This document shows positions 44,586 to 53,472 of a stretch of 64,000 bases of DNA, piece by piece. The notes below the pieces were generated by a model. The model saw only the letters and a list, made by a program, of their open reading frames with translations, had not been told where the DNA came from and ran no database searches. The stretch's first letter is position 1. Every line of letters begins with the position of its first letter. Position numbers and translations under genes: made by a program. Origin of the DNA: Epithemia pelagica (taxonomy: Eukaryota; Bacillariophyta; Bacillariophyceae; Surirellales; Surirellaceae); contig OX337229.1 in assembly GCA_946965045.2 (NCBI GenBank), positions 3,658,001 to 3,722,000 of the forward strand, in the 5' to 3' direction.

Positions 44586-47468
44586 ATGACTTTCTCTGGT
44601 TCCAATCCGTTCCTCGACGATATCTTTCCGAAGAAACCGTCGTCGGCCAAGGGATCTGATCCCCCTGCTCCTTTCTTGTCTGCTCCCGTGGCAGCCGTCG
44701 TCTCCCAACCTGACGATCCGAAAGGAGATCAGAAACCTTCCGCCTCCAACAAGAAGTCCTCTCTCAAGGCTCATGCTCCTAAAGAAGATGATGACATTTA
44801 CTCTGTCGAGTCCGATTCCGAAGCCCAAGAGAAACTTTTCGCTGAAGCCAAGACCATCTCTGCTTCTAGCGACAAGACCAAGAACCCCAAGGCTCCGCCT
44901 CCTCTTGCTTTGAAACGCTTCGATTCTCTCATTGCTTCCAAAGAAGATCCGACTGGCAACGATGATGAACTTCTCCTCACGGAAGGAGAGATTGGTACTG
45001 ACCCTGACGACGAAAACCCACCCTTTCTTCTTCGTGCAGGCGCCTATCGTCATGAGTTCTATTTCACTCATGATTTCCACAAGCTCTCCGACAAGTCTCT
45101 CGAATACATCTTTTCAGAACTCGAGAAATCTGCTCCGATTGATTGGTGTGACTCCTTTTTCAAGCCCCTCCACGTCACTTTGACCCGTGATCCTTCCCTT
45201 TGGTCAGAAGTTCGATCCAGCTTCAATCGTCTCACCTCCACGGACGATCTCCATGTTTGGTTGACCTCCAAGACGAAGAACCATCCTTTTGCTTTGTTGG
45301 GTTTTTCTCGTGGTGGTAACCCCTTTCTCTTTCACAACCTTTGTTGCCCTGAGAATTGTGGTTCCTTTATTGATCCCCAGATCCCGTTTTATGGTCTCAA
45401 TCGCATCCCGTTCGAGTCCATCCCGTTCCAACTTGACAACGATGATGTTCCCCTCCTCTTAAGCGATCACGTGTTCTCTCAAGTCCCCACTTTTGCGGAG
45501 ATCCTCGATCATTGCGTCGTTGAAATTGATGACTTCTCCCCGTCGTCATCTTTCCCTCACCTGACCTTCGATTCATCCAAGTTCAAAAACTTCTCTGGTG
45601 TTGCTTCCAGCTCCTCTTCCTCCTCGAAGACCGATCGTGACTTTGTCTGCTCGAGCTTATGCCTCATCCCACCTTGTTTCTCTGGATTGATGCTCCACAA
45701 CACCGATGCCTCGACCCACAATGTCAACGTCTCGTTTGAGGACTTAGCCAGTGGATTGTACAAGGTTGCCCTCCACCATTGGTGGACGTCCTCCATGGAC
45801 AGTACCGTAGAGGTCAAGAAGAAAGGTATGCCTCTTGACTACCCTCTCCTCATGATTCAAGAGCCGATCATTCGCTTCCTTTGGATCGTTCTTCACCGTC
45901 GAGACAGCCCCAAGTTGCAGATTGTTTTCCCATCGATTCCCAAGGACCCTTCGAAAGCGAATTCCACGATTTCGATTCATCGCTCCCGAGTCTTTCCCAA
46001 CCTTGCTCCTCAAGCCCGCAGGACACCGTCATCCTCCAAGCGCCCATCTTTGCGTCGCTCCTCGTCCAATGTCCGCTTTCAATCGACATCTCCGGTTGAT
46101 TGTTTGATGCCGCCTCAAGATACCTCCCCATCGACAGATCAGCTCTCTTCCCAAGGCAATGGCGTCCGAATGCTTGACGACGATGGCAATGTCCATTTTG
46201 TCTCTCCCGAGATGTTCTTACTCTCGAAATGCATTAAGGAGATGACATCCAAGAAAAGCGGCAACGAAGATGACATCACTGCCCCTGAATCAAAAAGCAT
46301 GTTTCGCGACATGCCACTGAACGCCCAGAAGACTTTGCGCCTTGGATCGATTACTTCATCTGCCATCTCTTTACCAGATGAATTGTCCCAGATCATCAAA
46401 ATCGTCTGGAAATCGAAAAACTCCGCAACATTCTTTGAGTCTTTTCTCGCCGAAGTCTTCGACCCCTCAGACAATGCATGCACCATCCTTTTCGGACAAT
46501 GCACCGTCATTCAACGCTTGGGTTTACGTTGGAAGTCCGAAGCTTGTCCAGGGGGTTTCAGTCCCTTCTCGTTCGATCCCTACGCCATTCCAGGCTTGGA
46601 TTCGAACAACACCCTGGACAAGAATATCCGACAACAGATTCATGACGCTTCCTTGTTTCACTTAAACGATATGAAACAATCCAAGGACATGCAGCAATTG
46701 TACTCTGACCACAACCTATTTTTCCCGAGAACAGCGGATGAGTTCGAAAAGCAGTTGCGTTCTTTCTGGGCATGCGCAAAAGGCCTTTGTGGCTCGTCTT
46801 TGATGATTGCAAACCAAGTTCTCAAGGTCTTGAACTTTTACCACAAGTTTCGGACAAAGATTATGGCCAAGCAACAGAGCTCGGGTAACGACTTTTATTT
46901 CGGGCAATTTCTTTTTGCCATCGACGAAGCTGTTCAAGAGTTCGTTGCGACCCTATCGAGTGCTTCATCACTAGCAGACATTGGCTTCAACGATTTCGAA
47001 GAACGCGTGAATTGGATCTTATTCAATGTCAAGACCGGTTCGACTCTCGTTTCCCTCCCTCCGGCACTACAAGCCAAATTCCAAGCCAACCAACTCAAGC
47101 ACTCCCAAAAGAAACGTTCGGCAGGTTCTGATGACGGTCCTTCCAATCCCAAGCGTCAACAGAATTCATCTTCGTCGAACTCTGACCCACCCAAGACCCC
47201 CATCACTTTTGACTCCCCATCCAATTGGCGACTTCCATCCGAATCCAATTACATGAGTGTGTTCCCACCAAGCGTTCTTTCCAACATCCCCTTCGTGACG
47301 AAAGATGGGGGGAAGAAGCAACATTTTTGCAACATCTTGTTCACCAAAGGAATCTGCAAGAAAGGCAAGAAATGTAAATTTCTTCATGATGATCCCAGCA
47401 AACACAACAAGAAAGAGGCCATGGACGAGTTCTACCGATCCGCATATGCCAATGCGAATCGCAATTGA
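44586..47468 (+). CDS. DIRS element ORF1: Gag-like protein with C-terminal CCCH zinc finger
   Basis: About 960 residues from ATG 44586 (MTFSGSNPFLDDIFPKK), 20 bp after repeat A1. The protein is hydrophilic and Ser/Pro/Lys-rich, with globular middle parts. The only recognisable motif is near the C-terminus, CNILFTKGICKKGKKCKFLH, a C-x8-C-x5-C-x3-H zinc finger of the RNA-binding CCCH type. It is preceded by a basic Lys/Arg patch (KKRSAGSDDGPSNPKRQQ). Position and finger suggest a nucleocapsid role, binding element RNA. The ORF ends at TGA 47466-47468, after which the same frame stays open for a further 195 codons. Gag-like proteins of DIRS elements are poorly conserved, so the name rests mainly on position. 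Confidence 0.75.
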   Translation: MTFSGSNPFLDDIFPKKPSSAKGSDPPAPFLSAPVAAVVSQPDDPKGDQKPSASNKKSSLKAHAPKEDDDIYSVESDSEAQEKLFAEAKTISASSDKTKNPKAPPPLALKRFDSLIASKEDPTGNDDELLLTEGEIGTDPDDENPPFLLRAGAYRHEFYFTHDFHKLSDKSLEYIFSELEKSAPIDWCDSFFKPLHVTLTRDPSLWSEVRSSFNRLTSTDDLHVWLTSKTKNHPFALLGFSRGGNPFLFHNLCCPENCGSFIDPQIPFYGLNRIPFESIPFQLDNDDVPLLLSDHVFSQVPTFAEILDHCVVEIDDFSPSSSFPHLTFDSSKFKNFSGVASSSSSSSKTDRDFVCSSLCLIPPCFSGLMLHNTDASTHNVNVSFEDLASGLYKVALHHWWTSSMDSTVEVKKKGMPLDYPLLMIQEPIIRFLWIVLHRRDSPKLQIVFPSIPKDPSKANSTISIHRSRVFPNLAPQARRTPSSSKRPSLRRSSSNVRFQSTSPVDCLMPPQDTSPSTDQLSSQGNGVRMLDDDGNVHFVSPEMFLLSKCIKEMTSKKSGNEDDITAPESKSMFRDMPLNAQKTLRLGSITSSAISLPDELSQIIKIVWKSKNSATFFESFLAEVFDPSDNACTILFGQCTVIQRLGLRWKSEACPGGFSPFSFDPYAIPGLDSNNTLDKNIRQQIHDASLFHLNDMKQSKDMQQLYSDHNLFFPRTADEFEKQLRSFWACAKGLCGSSLMIANQVLKVLNFYHKFRTKIMAKQQSSGNDFYFGQFLFAIDEAVQEFVATLSSASSLADIGFNDFEERVNWILFNVKTGSTLVSLPPALQAKFQANQLKHSQKKRSAGSDDGPSNPKRQQNSSSSNSDPPKTPITFDSPSNWRLPSESNYMSVFPPSVLSNIPFVTKDGGKKQHFCNILFTKGICKKGKKCKFLHDDPSKHNKKEAMDEFYRSAYANANRN

Positions 47469-48056
47469 CGCCAGGACGGGTTGATTGTTTCTTCATCATC
47501 GAATTCATCTTCCTTTTTGCGAGACGACTCTCGACCCACCGATAATAGTAAAAATATAGTCGCGGAGTCTTCTTCTTACTCCAAGCCTCTTTCACCTTCA
47601 TCACCTTCCGCATCCAACATTGTTGCATCCTTCCTCCCTCCATTGGCGACACCGTCGTCTGACCAAAAACCCAAGATTCCAAGCACTGCGAACCCTTTTC
47701 TGGTTCATCATGTCACACAAGATTACTCAAGATACCCCGAGACTCGTCAACGAGAACTCTCCGATCTGATCTCGTCCGTTCAGAATCAATGTGTCATCAC
47801 GTCTGATTCTACTCCCAAGATCCGTTCGTCCGTTGACGCATCCCCCACCAATTCCACGATTGCCACCAATCGTTCCCAACCAACCTCGAAGGATCTCGCA
47901 AGAGACTCCTTTTCCGTTGGCACCCCAACAAGACCCCCAAGTCCCCCAAGTTCCCTTTCCGAAAATCTGCCCTCACAAATTGCGGAATCTCTCCCAGGGA
48001 GCTCCTCTTCAATCATCGGGTCTGATTTTTCCGGCAAGCCATTACAACGAATGTGA
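47469..48056 (+). CDS. In-frame extension of DIRS ORF1 beyond a TGA codon (possible readthrough product)
   Basis: Immediately after the ORF1 stop (TGA followed by C), the same frame is open for 195 codons to a second TGA at 48054-48056, with no internal ATG near its start. The encoded segment is Ser/Pro/Thr-rich (SSSSNSSSFLRDD, TRPPSPPSSLSENLPSQ) and has no known domain. Its end overlaps the opening of the RT frame by 31 nt (48026-48056). It could be made by stop readthrough, act as a linker into the RT ORF through a -1 shift, or be untranslated. Confidence 0.4.
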   Translation, partial: RQDGLIVSSSSNSSSFLRDDSRPTDNSKNIVAESSSYSKPLSPSSPSASNIVASFLPPLATPSSDQKPKIPSTANPFLVHHVTQDYSRYPETRQRELSDLISSVQNQCVITSDSTPKIRSSVDASPTNSTIATNRSQPTSKDLARDSFSVGTPTRPPSPPSSLSENLPSQIAESLPGSSSSIIGSDFSGKPLQRM

Positions 48057-51007
48057 AAAGACTTGAACAAGCTCGAAAAGCGGATTTAAATTTACTAGGT
48101 GAGTCTAACATTGCTGATGACACAGAGTTTCGTTCCCCAAGTTCCGCTCTATGCTACCTTCCCAATGAGATTTCCAAGATTTTTCCCTCAAGACTGGCCC
48201 CTCCTCCACTCCAACCGATTAGCCACCCAATTCGTCTTTCCGTCATGCTTTTCATCGCCGATCACAAGCCATCAACCCCCAAGCCATCACCCTTTCGTCA
48301 CTCTATCGACGATTCTGTTGTTTTGTCCAATGCAACCTTCAACTCACAGCTGATTGAACGGTTTGATTTTGACATGCAACGAGTGATCGACAGTCACCCC
48401 GACTCCATCATCACACCCGGCTCGGAATTTCGCACAGCCCAAATTCTCGAACCACTCCTAGCCAGCCACCCATACTGGTCACGGTTTCACCACAATATCA
48501 CGCATGGTGTCTCCTATCCTCTCACAGCTGAGGAAGACGAGCCAGCCAGACGCGCTGAAAACGAGGCAATCCTCGAATACGGCAATCACGCCTCTGGTAA
48601 AAAGAATCCAGAAGCTCTCTCGAAAGTCCTCCGCAAAGACGCTTCGAAAGGTTTCTCCCTTCCAATCACCTTCGACTGTGCCAAACGTATCAAGCACAGC
48701 CGAATCAGTCCCATGGGCGTCGCTCACCAACTCGGCATCGATGCCAACGGCGACCTTGTTCCGAAAGACCGCTTGACACACGACCAGTCCTTTTCCCTCG
48801 GATTTTGCCCCTCGACCAACGACTTGATCGACCAAAGCAAATTGATTGACCTTGTGATGGGCCACTGTTTAGACCGTGTTCTCCACCAGATTGTTGCATT
48901 GCGTTGGAAATTTCCCACCGATCGCATCCTCATCAGCAAGTTTGATTGGTCATCTGCCTATCGTCGCGTCCATGGCGATGGCGATGTCGCAGCAAGGAAT
49001 ATTACCATTGACCCCTCCAATTCCTTAGCTCACCTCAATCTACGGTTGACCTTTGGAGCATCCGCCAACCCGGCCGAATTTTCCATCGTCTCGGAAATCG
49101 GAACTGACTTCTGCAACGACCTGGCCGATTTCGATGAATGGCAGCCAGACCTTTGTCAATCGCCACTCCAGGAAGGAATTGGAGGACCCAAGTATTTACC
49201 AGAGGAAGTTCCACTCGTCGCAGCATGTGAATTGGCAGTCTCTGTCCCACCACGTCCCCATGGTTTTCACGACTCATATCTGGATGATATGATCCAAGTC
49301 TTCCTTGCAACCAACCCTCACCTTGGCCGATGCCCAAGCATCGTTCCTCTCGTCGTCCATCTCATGACAAGACCAGTTGCCAAGGATGAGCCAATTACAC
49401 GAAAAGACATGCTGGAAGCCGATAAACTTGAAGCAGAAGGTGCACCCGCTGAAGAACAACGAGTTCTCGGGTGGATTGTTGACACAAGACGACTTCTCCT
49501 TCGTCTCCCAAAAGATAAACTGATTGGTTGGACCCGAGAAGTCCAACATCTTCTCAAGACCCGTCGAACCACCTTCCACAACCTCTGTAGCTTGATTGGA
49601 AAATTACTACATGCCACCAAAGGCATACCCCACGCATCCTTTTGGTTGTCTCGCCTTCGCGAGTACCAAACCTTCATTGAACGGGCGTTCCGACAAAAAC
49701 AGAAAGCAAAACCACCAGAGACGAACAAGAATCCGAAACGTCCTCGACCCAACCGAGACGTCCCTCCAGCATTCTATCGGTACTCCATTCCAGACTCCAT
49801 CGCCAAGGATCTTGAAATGTGGCCGTCTCTCCTCCAACATGCCCACAACGGCATCTCGCTCAATCGACTGGTTTGTCGCGTTCCCACCCATCTCTTCCAT
49901 GCCGACTCCTGCCCCGAAGGGATGGGCGGTTACTCGGTGCGATTCGGCAGAGCATGGCGATTCCGAATCGACCAAACAAGACTCCAAGCTCTTGCCCAAC
50001 TCGACCCATCATCCACCAACACACGCACCAACAATCTCTTTGAATACATCGCAATTGTTGTGTCAATGTGGGTTGATTGTTGGTTCGATGGCATCGAAGA
50101 AAACTCGGCCGTACTGAGTCTCTCCGACAACTCGTCCGCCGTTGGCTGGATGTACAAATCATCCTTCGGATCTGACAAGCCGTTGCATGTCCAAGTCTCC
50201 AAGAAGCTAACAGAACTTATTCTTCACCACAAGTTCTCCCTTCAAGCCGAGCATATTCCAGGGAGCAAGAACGATGTGTCAGATATTTTGTCACGACACT
50301 GGCATCTTAACGATAACGAACTTACCCTTTTTCTTCATGAAAATTTTATGTCGCAGATTCCCGAGAATTTTCACATCAATCCCTTACCCAACGAAATACT
50401 ATGTTGGATCTCCTCGATCGTGCCAGCGTGTCCCGAATCTTCTTCGGCAAGACCGAAGGAGCACACCAAAAGCGCGACCAATGTTGGCAACGATGGACAG
50501 AACATCTCGACAGGATTGGATTCGGTCACGACCCACTCCTCGAGTCCGTCAGAGCAACCAACCACAGAGCCAGCATCGCATGTTCCTTCTTACAAGCCCT
50601 CCGCGATGCCAAATACACCAAGAATCGCGACAGCTCGCAACCTCTTCGAGCAAGCACTCTTAGCCAAGCCATTGGAGACTTGGCATCGTGCTTCCGGCAT
50701 CATGACCGGCCGAGCCCCTGCCACTGTCAAGACAGCCATCACGTCCACCCCCTCGTCGCTTCCCTCAAACGCGCGTGGTCAAATCTGGATCCCCCCGAGA
50801 AACGAGAAAAAGCCGTTACTGCCAAACATCTCCGCTTTCTCTGGCTCCACAGTTGTCGCAACACCCGACTCACCAACCCACCACGAGTCTACGACTTCTC
50901 CACATTCAAGGCCGTCGTCGCCGACCTTGCCGGCTGTGGGTTCTTCTTTGGATGCCGAAGCTGTGAACTCACGACCGTACCCCACCGAGGCAAGACCAAG
51001 CTCCTAA
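48026..51007 (+). CDS. DIRS element ORF2: reverse transcriptase-RNase H
   Basis: The frame is open from 48026 and has no early ATG: the first possible starts are GTG 48053 and an ATG about 64 codons in. Expression therefore probably depends on frameshifting or reinitiation. RT motifs: ISKFDWSSAYRRVHGDG (motif A Asp, about residue 300 counted from 48053), FGASANPAEFS (motif B) and DSYLDDMI (motif C, about 410). RNase H follows: FHADSCPEGMGGYSVRFG, NLFEYIAIVV, LSLSDNSSAVGWMYKS and HIPGSKNDVSDILSRHW, providing the D-E-D-D residues. The C-terminal 200 residues, from about 50400, are Ser/Pro/Thr-rich and share their DNA with the start of the recombinase ORF in another frame. The RT is of the DIRS type, judged by order and by the absence of a DDE integrase. 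Confidence 0.9.
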   Translation, partial: FFRQAITTNVKRLEQARKADLNLLGESNIADDTEFRSPSSALCYLPNEISKIFPSRLAPPPLQPISHPIRLSVMLFIADHKPSTPKPSPFRHSIDDSVVLSNATFNSQLIERFDFDMQRVIDSHPDSIITPGSEFRTAQILEPLLASHPYWSRFHHNITHGVSYPLTAEEDEPARRAENEAILEYGNHASGKKNPEALSKVLRKDASKGFSLPITFDCAKRIKHSRISPMGVAHQLGIDANGDLVPKDRLTHDQSFSLGFCPSTNDLIDQSKLIDLVMGHCLDRVLHQIVALRWKFPTDRILISKFDWSSAYRRVHGDGDVAARNITIDPSNSLAHLNLRLTFGASANPAEFSIVSEIGTDFCNDLADFDEWQPDLCQSPLQEGIGGPKYLPEEVPLVAACELAVSVPPRPHGFHDSYLDDMIQVFLATNPHLGRCPSIVPLVVHLMTRPVAKDEPITRKDMLEADKLEAEGAPAEEQRVLGWIVDTRRLLLRLPKDKLIGWTREVQHLLKTRRTTFHNLCSLIGKLLHATKGIPHASFWLSRLREYQTFIERAFRQKQKAKPPETNKNPKRPRPNRDVPPAFYRYSIPDSIAKDLEMWPSLLQHAHNGISLNRLVCRVPTHLFHADSCPEGMGGYSVRFGRAWRFRIDQTRLQALAQLDPSSTNTRTNNLFEYIAIVVSMWVDCWFDGIEENSAVLSLSDNSSAVGWMYKSSFGSDKPLHVQVSKKLTELILHHKFSLQAEHIPGSKNDVSDILSRHWHLNDNELTLFLHENFMSQIPENFHINPLPNEILCWISSIVPACPESSSARPKEHTKSATNVGNDGQNISTGLDSVTTHSSSPSEQPTTEPASHVPSYKPSAMPNTPRIATARNLFEQALLAKPLETWHRASGIMTGRAPATVKTAITSTPSSLPSNARGQIWIPPRNEKKPLLPNISAFSGSTVVATPDSPTHHESTTSPHSRPSSPTLPAVGSSLDAEAVNSRPYPTEARPSS

Positions 51008-51765
51008 CCATCGGCGACGTCGTCTTTTACACAGCAAAGAAACATGAAACAATCGCCGCAAATCATCCAGACTTCCACCACCTCGTGAAATACGTATCAA
51101 TAACCTTTCGCGAACAAAAGAAGAACCACAAAGCTGAAACTCGCACCCAGAGCAGAACGAATGACCCAATCCTCGACCCCGTCCTCCTCTGGGGCCGCGT
51201 CATTCGTCGGATCCTCCACTACCGTCCGAAAGCTCCCCCATCCACGACAGTAAATTGTTGGTTTGACCCATCCAACCCATCCCTTCCCCCACGCTTTGTC
51301 CGACAAGAAGACACTCGCAACCTGCTACGCAAAACCTGTGTATTGGGCGGCGGATTCAACGCCTTTGGCTACCACCCAATGGATATCGGCACGCACTCTC
51401 TCAGATCAGGAGCCGCCATGGCCCTGTTCCTGGCTGATTGTTCCGTCGTCAAGATCATGATTCTTGGTCGATGGAGCTCGACCGCCTTCATGAAATATAT
51501 CCGACCACAGGTTCTTGAATGGACCACGGGCATGGCCCAATTAATGCTCAACACCACCGACTTTTGGCACGTTGACAACTCAACAACAGCTTCCCGCATC
51601 GCCTCCTTGGAACAACTGCGGAACCGACTCGACAACCTCGTTGATCCGGCCCTTCAAACGAACAGCGAGACTGCTCTCGAATCACCGGATGAAAACCTCT
51701 TTAACACCTTCAATGGCCAAGATCCCCAACATCACTTCCCCACCACTCTCCATCTCGACTTCTAG
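50401..51765 (+). CDS. DIRS element ORF3: tyrosine recombinase
   Basis: 454 residues from ATG 50401, overlapping ORF2 by 607 nt in a different frame. The N-terminal half is a helical SAM-like DNA-binding region (HLRFLWLHSCRNTRL). Catalytic residues of the tyrosine recombinase family are in place: Arg 186 in FFGCRSCEL, a Lys-bearing beta hairpin region (YTAKKHETI), His 332 and Arg 335 in THSLRSGAAM, the GRWSS motif, and the nucleophile Tyr 366 in AFMKYIRP. It would integrate the circular cDNA without making a target duplication. All catalytic positions are present, so the enzyme appears functional. Confidence 0.92.
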   Translation: MLDLLDRASVSRIFFGKTEGAHQKRDQCWQRWTEHLDRIGFGHDPLLESVRATNHRASIACSFLQALRDAKYTKNRDSSQPLRASTLSQAIGDLASCFRHHDRPSPCHCQDSHHVHPLVASLKRAWSNLDPPEKREKAVTAKHLRFLWLHSCRNTRLTNPPRVYDFSTFKAVVADLAGCGFFFGCRSCELTTVPHRGKTKLLTIGDVVFYTAKKHETIAANHPDFHHLVKYVSITFREQKKNHKAETRTQSRTNDPILDPVLLWGRVIRRILHYRPKAPPSTTVNCWFDPSNPSLPPRFVRQEDTRNLLRKTCVLGGGFNAFGYHPMDIGTHSLRSGAAMALFLADCSVVKIMILGRWSSTAFMKYIRPQVLEWTTGMAQLMLNTTDFWHVDNSTTASRIASLEQLRNRLDNLVDPALQTNSETALESPDENLFNTFNGQDPQHHFPTTLHLDF

Positions 51766-51809
51766 CCCAGCTGGACATCGTTGGATTGTAATATCGGGTT
51801 TGATGGTAG

Positions 51810-51983
51810 TGGAGCCATTTTTTGGTTTCAGAGGCCTTCGGCAAAACTATGTGTCTATCGTTTAGATTTAGAATCTTGTTTACAAATCTCAACGGACCAA
51901 GTTTTCGGTGACAGAAACGACTGCGATCTCTCGGACAGACCGAAACGGCACGTGCCAAGGATGTTTGTCGTAGTGTCTCTTCG
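51810..51983 (+). repeat. DIRS element internal repeat B1
   Basis: 174 bp beginning TGGAGCCATTTTTTGG and ending TAGTGTCTCTTCG, matching 52253-52426 except for one base (GAAACGACTG versus GAACCGACTG). It is fused directly to A2. Confidence 0.93.
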
Positions 51984-52231
51984 GTGTCTGTACTGGGTGG
52001 AGTGACGTGGCCGATGCTGGCCAGACTCCGCGACCGACAACAGAGGTGCGACTGCTCCGCCTCCTCGACGCGAGGCGAGCATCCGATTTGATTCCCACAA
52101 TCGGAAGTTTTAGGATGACCCTGATGCAGAGTCGTTGGAGCGTGAGAAGAGCTCACTCTTCTTGGGTTCAGCATCTTTGCAACGACTACGAGACGAGTTC
52201 GAGATCGCAACGATTCTAGTTAGCTAATCTT
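51983..52231 (+). repeat. DIRS element internal repeat A2
   Basis: 249 bp identical by eye to A1 at 44317-44565, placed between B1 and B2. The G at 51983 can be assigned to either B1 or A2, as expected if this is a circle junction. Confidence 0.95.
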
Positions 52232-52252
52232 AAAATTTCCCCTTCCCCGCCC

Positions 52253-52426
52253 TGGAGCCATTTTTTGGTTTCAGAGGCCTTCGGCAAAACTATGTGTCTA
52301 TCGTTTAGATTTAGAATCTTGTTTACAAATCTCAACGGACCAAGTTTTCGGTGACAGAACCGACTGCGATCTCTCGGACAGACCGAAACGGCACGTGCCA
52401 AGGATGTTTGTCGTAGTGTCTCTTCG
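52253..52426 (+). repeat. DIRS element right terminal repeat B2
   Basis: The second copy of B, separated from A2 by a 21-bp C/T-rich spacer (52232-52252). It marks the right end of the element; the sequence then changes to unrelated DNA. Confidence 0.92.
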
Positions 52427-52436
52427 CGACAGAAAC

Positions 52437-52513
52437 CCCTCGGTATCAGTGTCCACTGCTTAGCTGTTTTTTGTCTGTGCCACCTTCACAGGTTCCCAAG
52501 TGGACACAGACAG
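52437..52513 (+). repeat. Left arm of a 77-bp inverted repeat flanking the copia element
   Basis: Begins CCCTCGGTATCAGTGTCCAC and ends GGACACAGACAG. Its reverse complement occurs at 60903-60979 with about four mismatches in 77 (95% identity). Weaker similarity continues about 15 bases inward. It lies ten bases from the DIRS element's right end. Confidence 0.85.
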
Positions 52514-52657
52514 CATTTTGCGCTTTTGATGCAAATAGAAATTATCAAATTGCAAATTGGCACGCATGCCCAGCTGAATTTTTCGACGTTTGAAACGGAC
52601 GCAAGCCCAACAAGCGTCCCCTGCGTGGATGACGGTTGGTTGTTGCATAATTCGGGG

Positions 52658-52662
52658 CAAGC
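52658..52662. repeat. Target-site duplication CAAGC, left copy
   Basis: The five bases CAAGC immediately left of the 5' LTR are repeated immediately right of the 3' LTR at 59828-59832. Confidence 0.85.
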
Positions 52663-53072
52663 AGTTATGGAAATCTATGTGCACAACGGTCAACGGCCAT
52701 TACGCACCACCGTATGTGTGACACATTATGTGCAACACACAATGTGTATCGCACCTCAGTCGATCACACATTATGTGTTAGCAATTTCTTTTGGATCACA
52801 CATTATGTGTTAGCAATTTCTTTTGGTCGGTTAGTCTATGTGCATCTCATGTGCTACATGGACTATACATGTGGATGCGTTCCAGTTTGAAAATCCACAA
52901 GAGTCGTCGTTCGAAATAACTTTAGTCTAATGCTCACAATCTTAGAAATTGTCCAAATTGCATTACCATCGTATTACCATCGTCCTACTGGCTTGACCTC
53001 ACGAGCTTGATCACCTCAAGAGCTCAAGCTAGTCTACAGTAAGTGTTACTGCCATCTAAGTTTTCCTTTGCT
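52663..53072 (+). repeat. Copia 5' LTR
   Basis: 410 bp, starting AGTTATGG and ending CCTTTGCT. The boundaries are set by the exact CAAGC duplications, so the ends are AG...CT rather than the usual TG...CA. It contains two tandem 32-bp units (52762-52825) with the near-palindrome ACACATTATGTGT. Confidence 0.9.
52762..52825 (+). repeat. Two 32-bp tandem units inside the LTR, candidate enhancer
   Basis: Two identical head-to-tail units start GATCACACATTATGTG and end TTTCTTTTG (52762-52793 and 52794-52825). Related CACATTATGTG and CACAATGTG cores occur just upstream, giving four or five copies within about 90 bp. The same array lies in the 3' LTR at 59517-59580. Repeated near-palindromes in the upstream part of an LTR are typical of transcription-factor sites, but no factor is identified. 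Confidence 0.7.
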
Positions 53073-53090
53073 GGTTCTGAGCCCAAGATA
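53073..53090 (+). other. Candidate primer-binding site
   Basis: GGTTCTGAGCCCAAGATA directly follows the 5' LTR, where the tRNA primer anneals. It is loosely similar to the usual initiator-Met complement (TGGTATCAGAGC). The priming tRNA is not determined. Confidence 0.4.
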
Positions 53091-53472
53091 GTGCCTAGCC
53101 AAGCCGACGCAACTCTGCATCCTCGAGTGAAACGTTTCAACCATCGAAGACATCTCACCCACAAGCACCGGAAGCTCGTTTAGCTTTCTCGATCTGTGGG
53201 GAGAACAACAAGATCCTACCGACGCCAACCAAGGTCCAACCGATCGTCCAGCACCAAACCAAGGTCCGACCGACACTAGCGCTAACCAAGATCCCACCGA
53301 CTCCTCCAATCCAAGTCCAACCGATCTAAACCGTCTAACTGACCGAAACCCCCGTCCAGCTCGTCCAACTGTCGATACCACTCTGCCTCCAACTGGTGCT
53401 CCACCCTCTGGCCCTCAAGACTCCAACCGAGACCCCACTGACCCAACTGAGCATCCAACCGAGCCTCCAACC

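Larger units (their letters stand above)
44317..52426 (+). mobile_element. DIRS-order tyrosine-recombinase retrotransposon with split direct repeats (Ngaro/PAT-like layout)
   Basis: The 8.1-kb element has the order A1 (44317-44565), ORFs, B1 (51810-51983), A2 (51983-52231), short spacer, B2 (52253-52426). A1 and A2 are identical over 249 bp by eye, and B1 and B2 differ at one of 174 positions. It encodes a Gag-like protein with a CCCH finger, a reverse transcriptase with RNase H, and a tyrosine recombinase, and no DDE integrase. This is the diagnostic gene set and repeat layout of Ngaro/PAT-type DIRS elements, which integrate as DNA circles by recombination. The B1-A2 junction equals the circle junction of the outer ends. 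All key motifs are intact and the repeats nearly identical, so the copy looks young and possibly active. As expected for the group, no target duplication was found. Confidence 0.9.

Noticed and set aside
44317-52231. Interpretation of the A repeats as ordinary LTRs
   Set aside because: The element has a tyrosine recombinase and no DDE integrase, and the right side carries an additional B1-A2-B2 arrangement, which LTR elements do not have.
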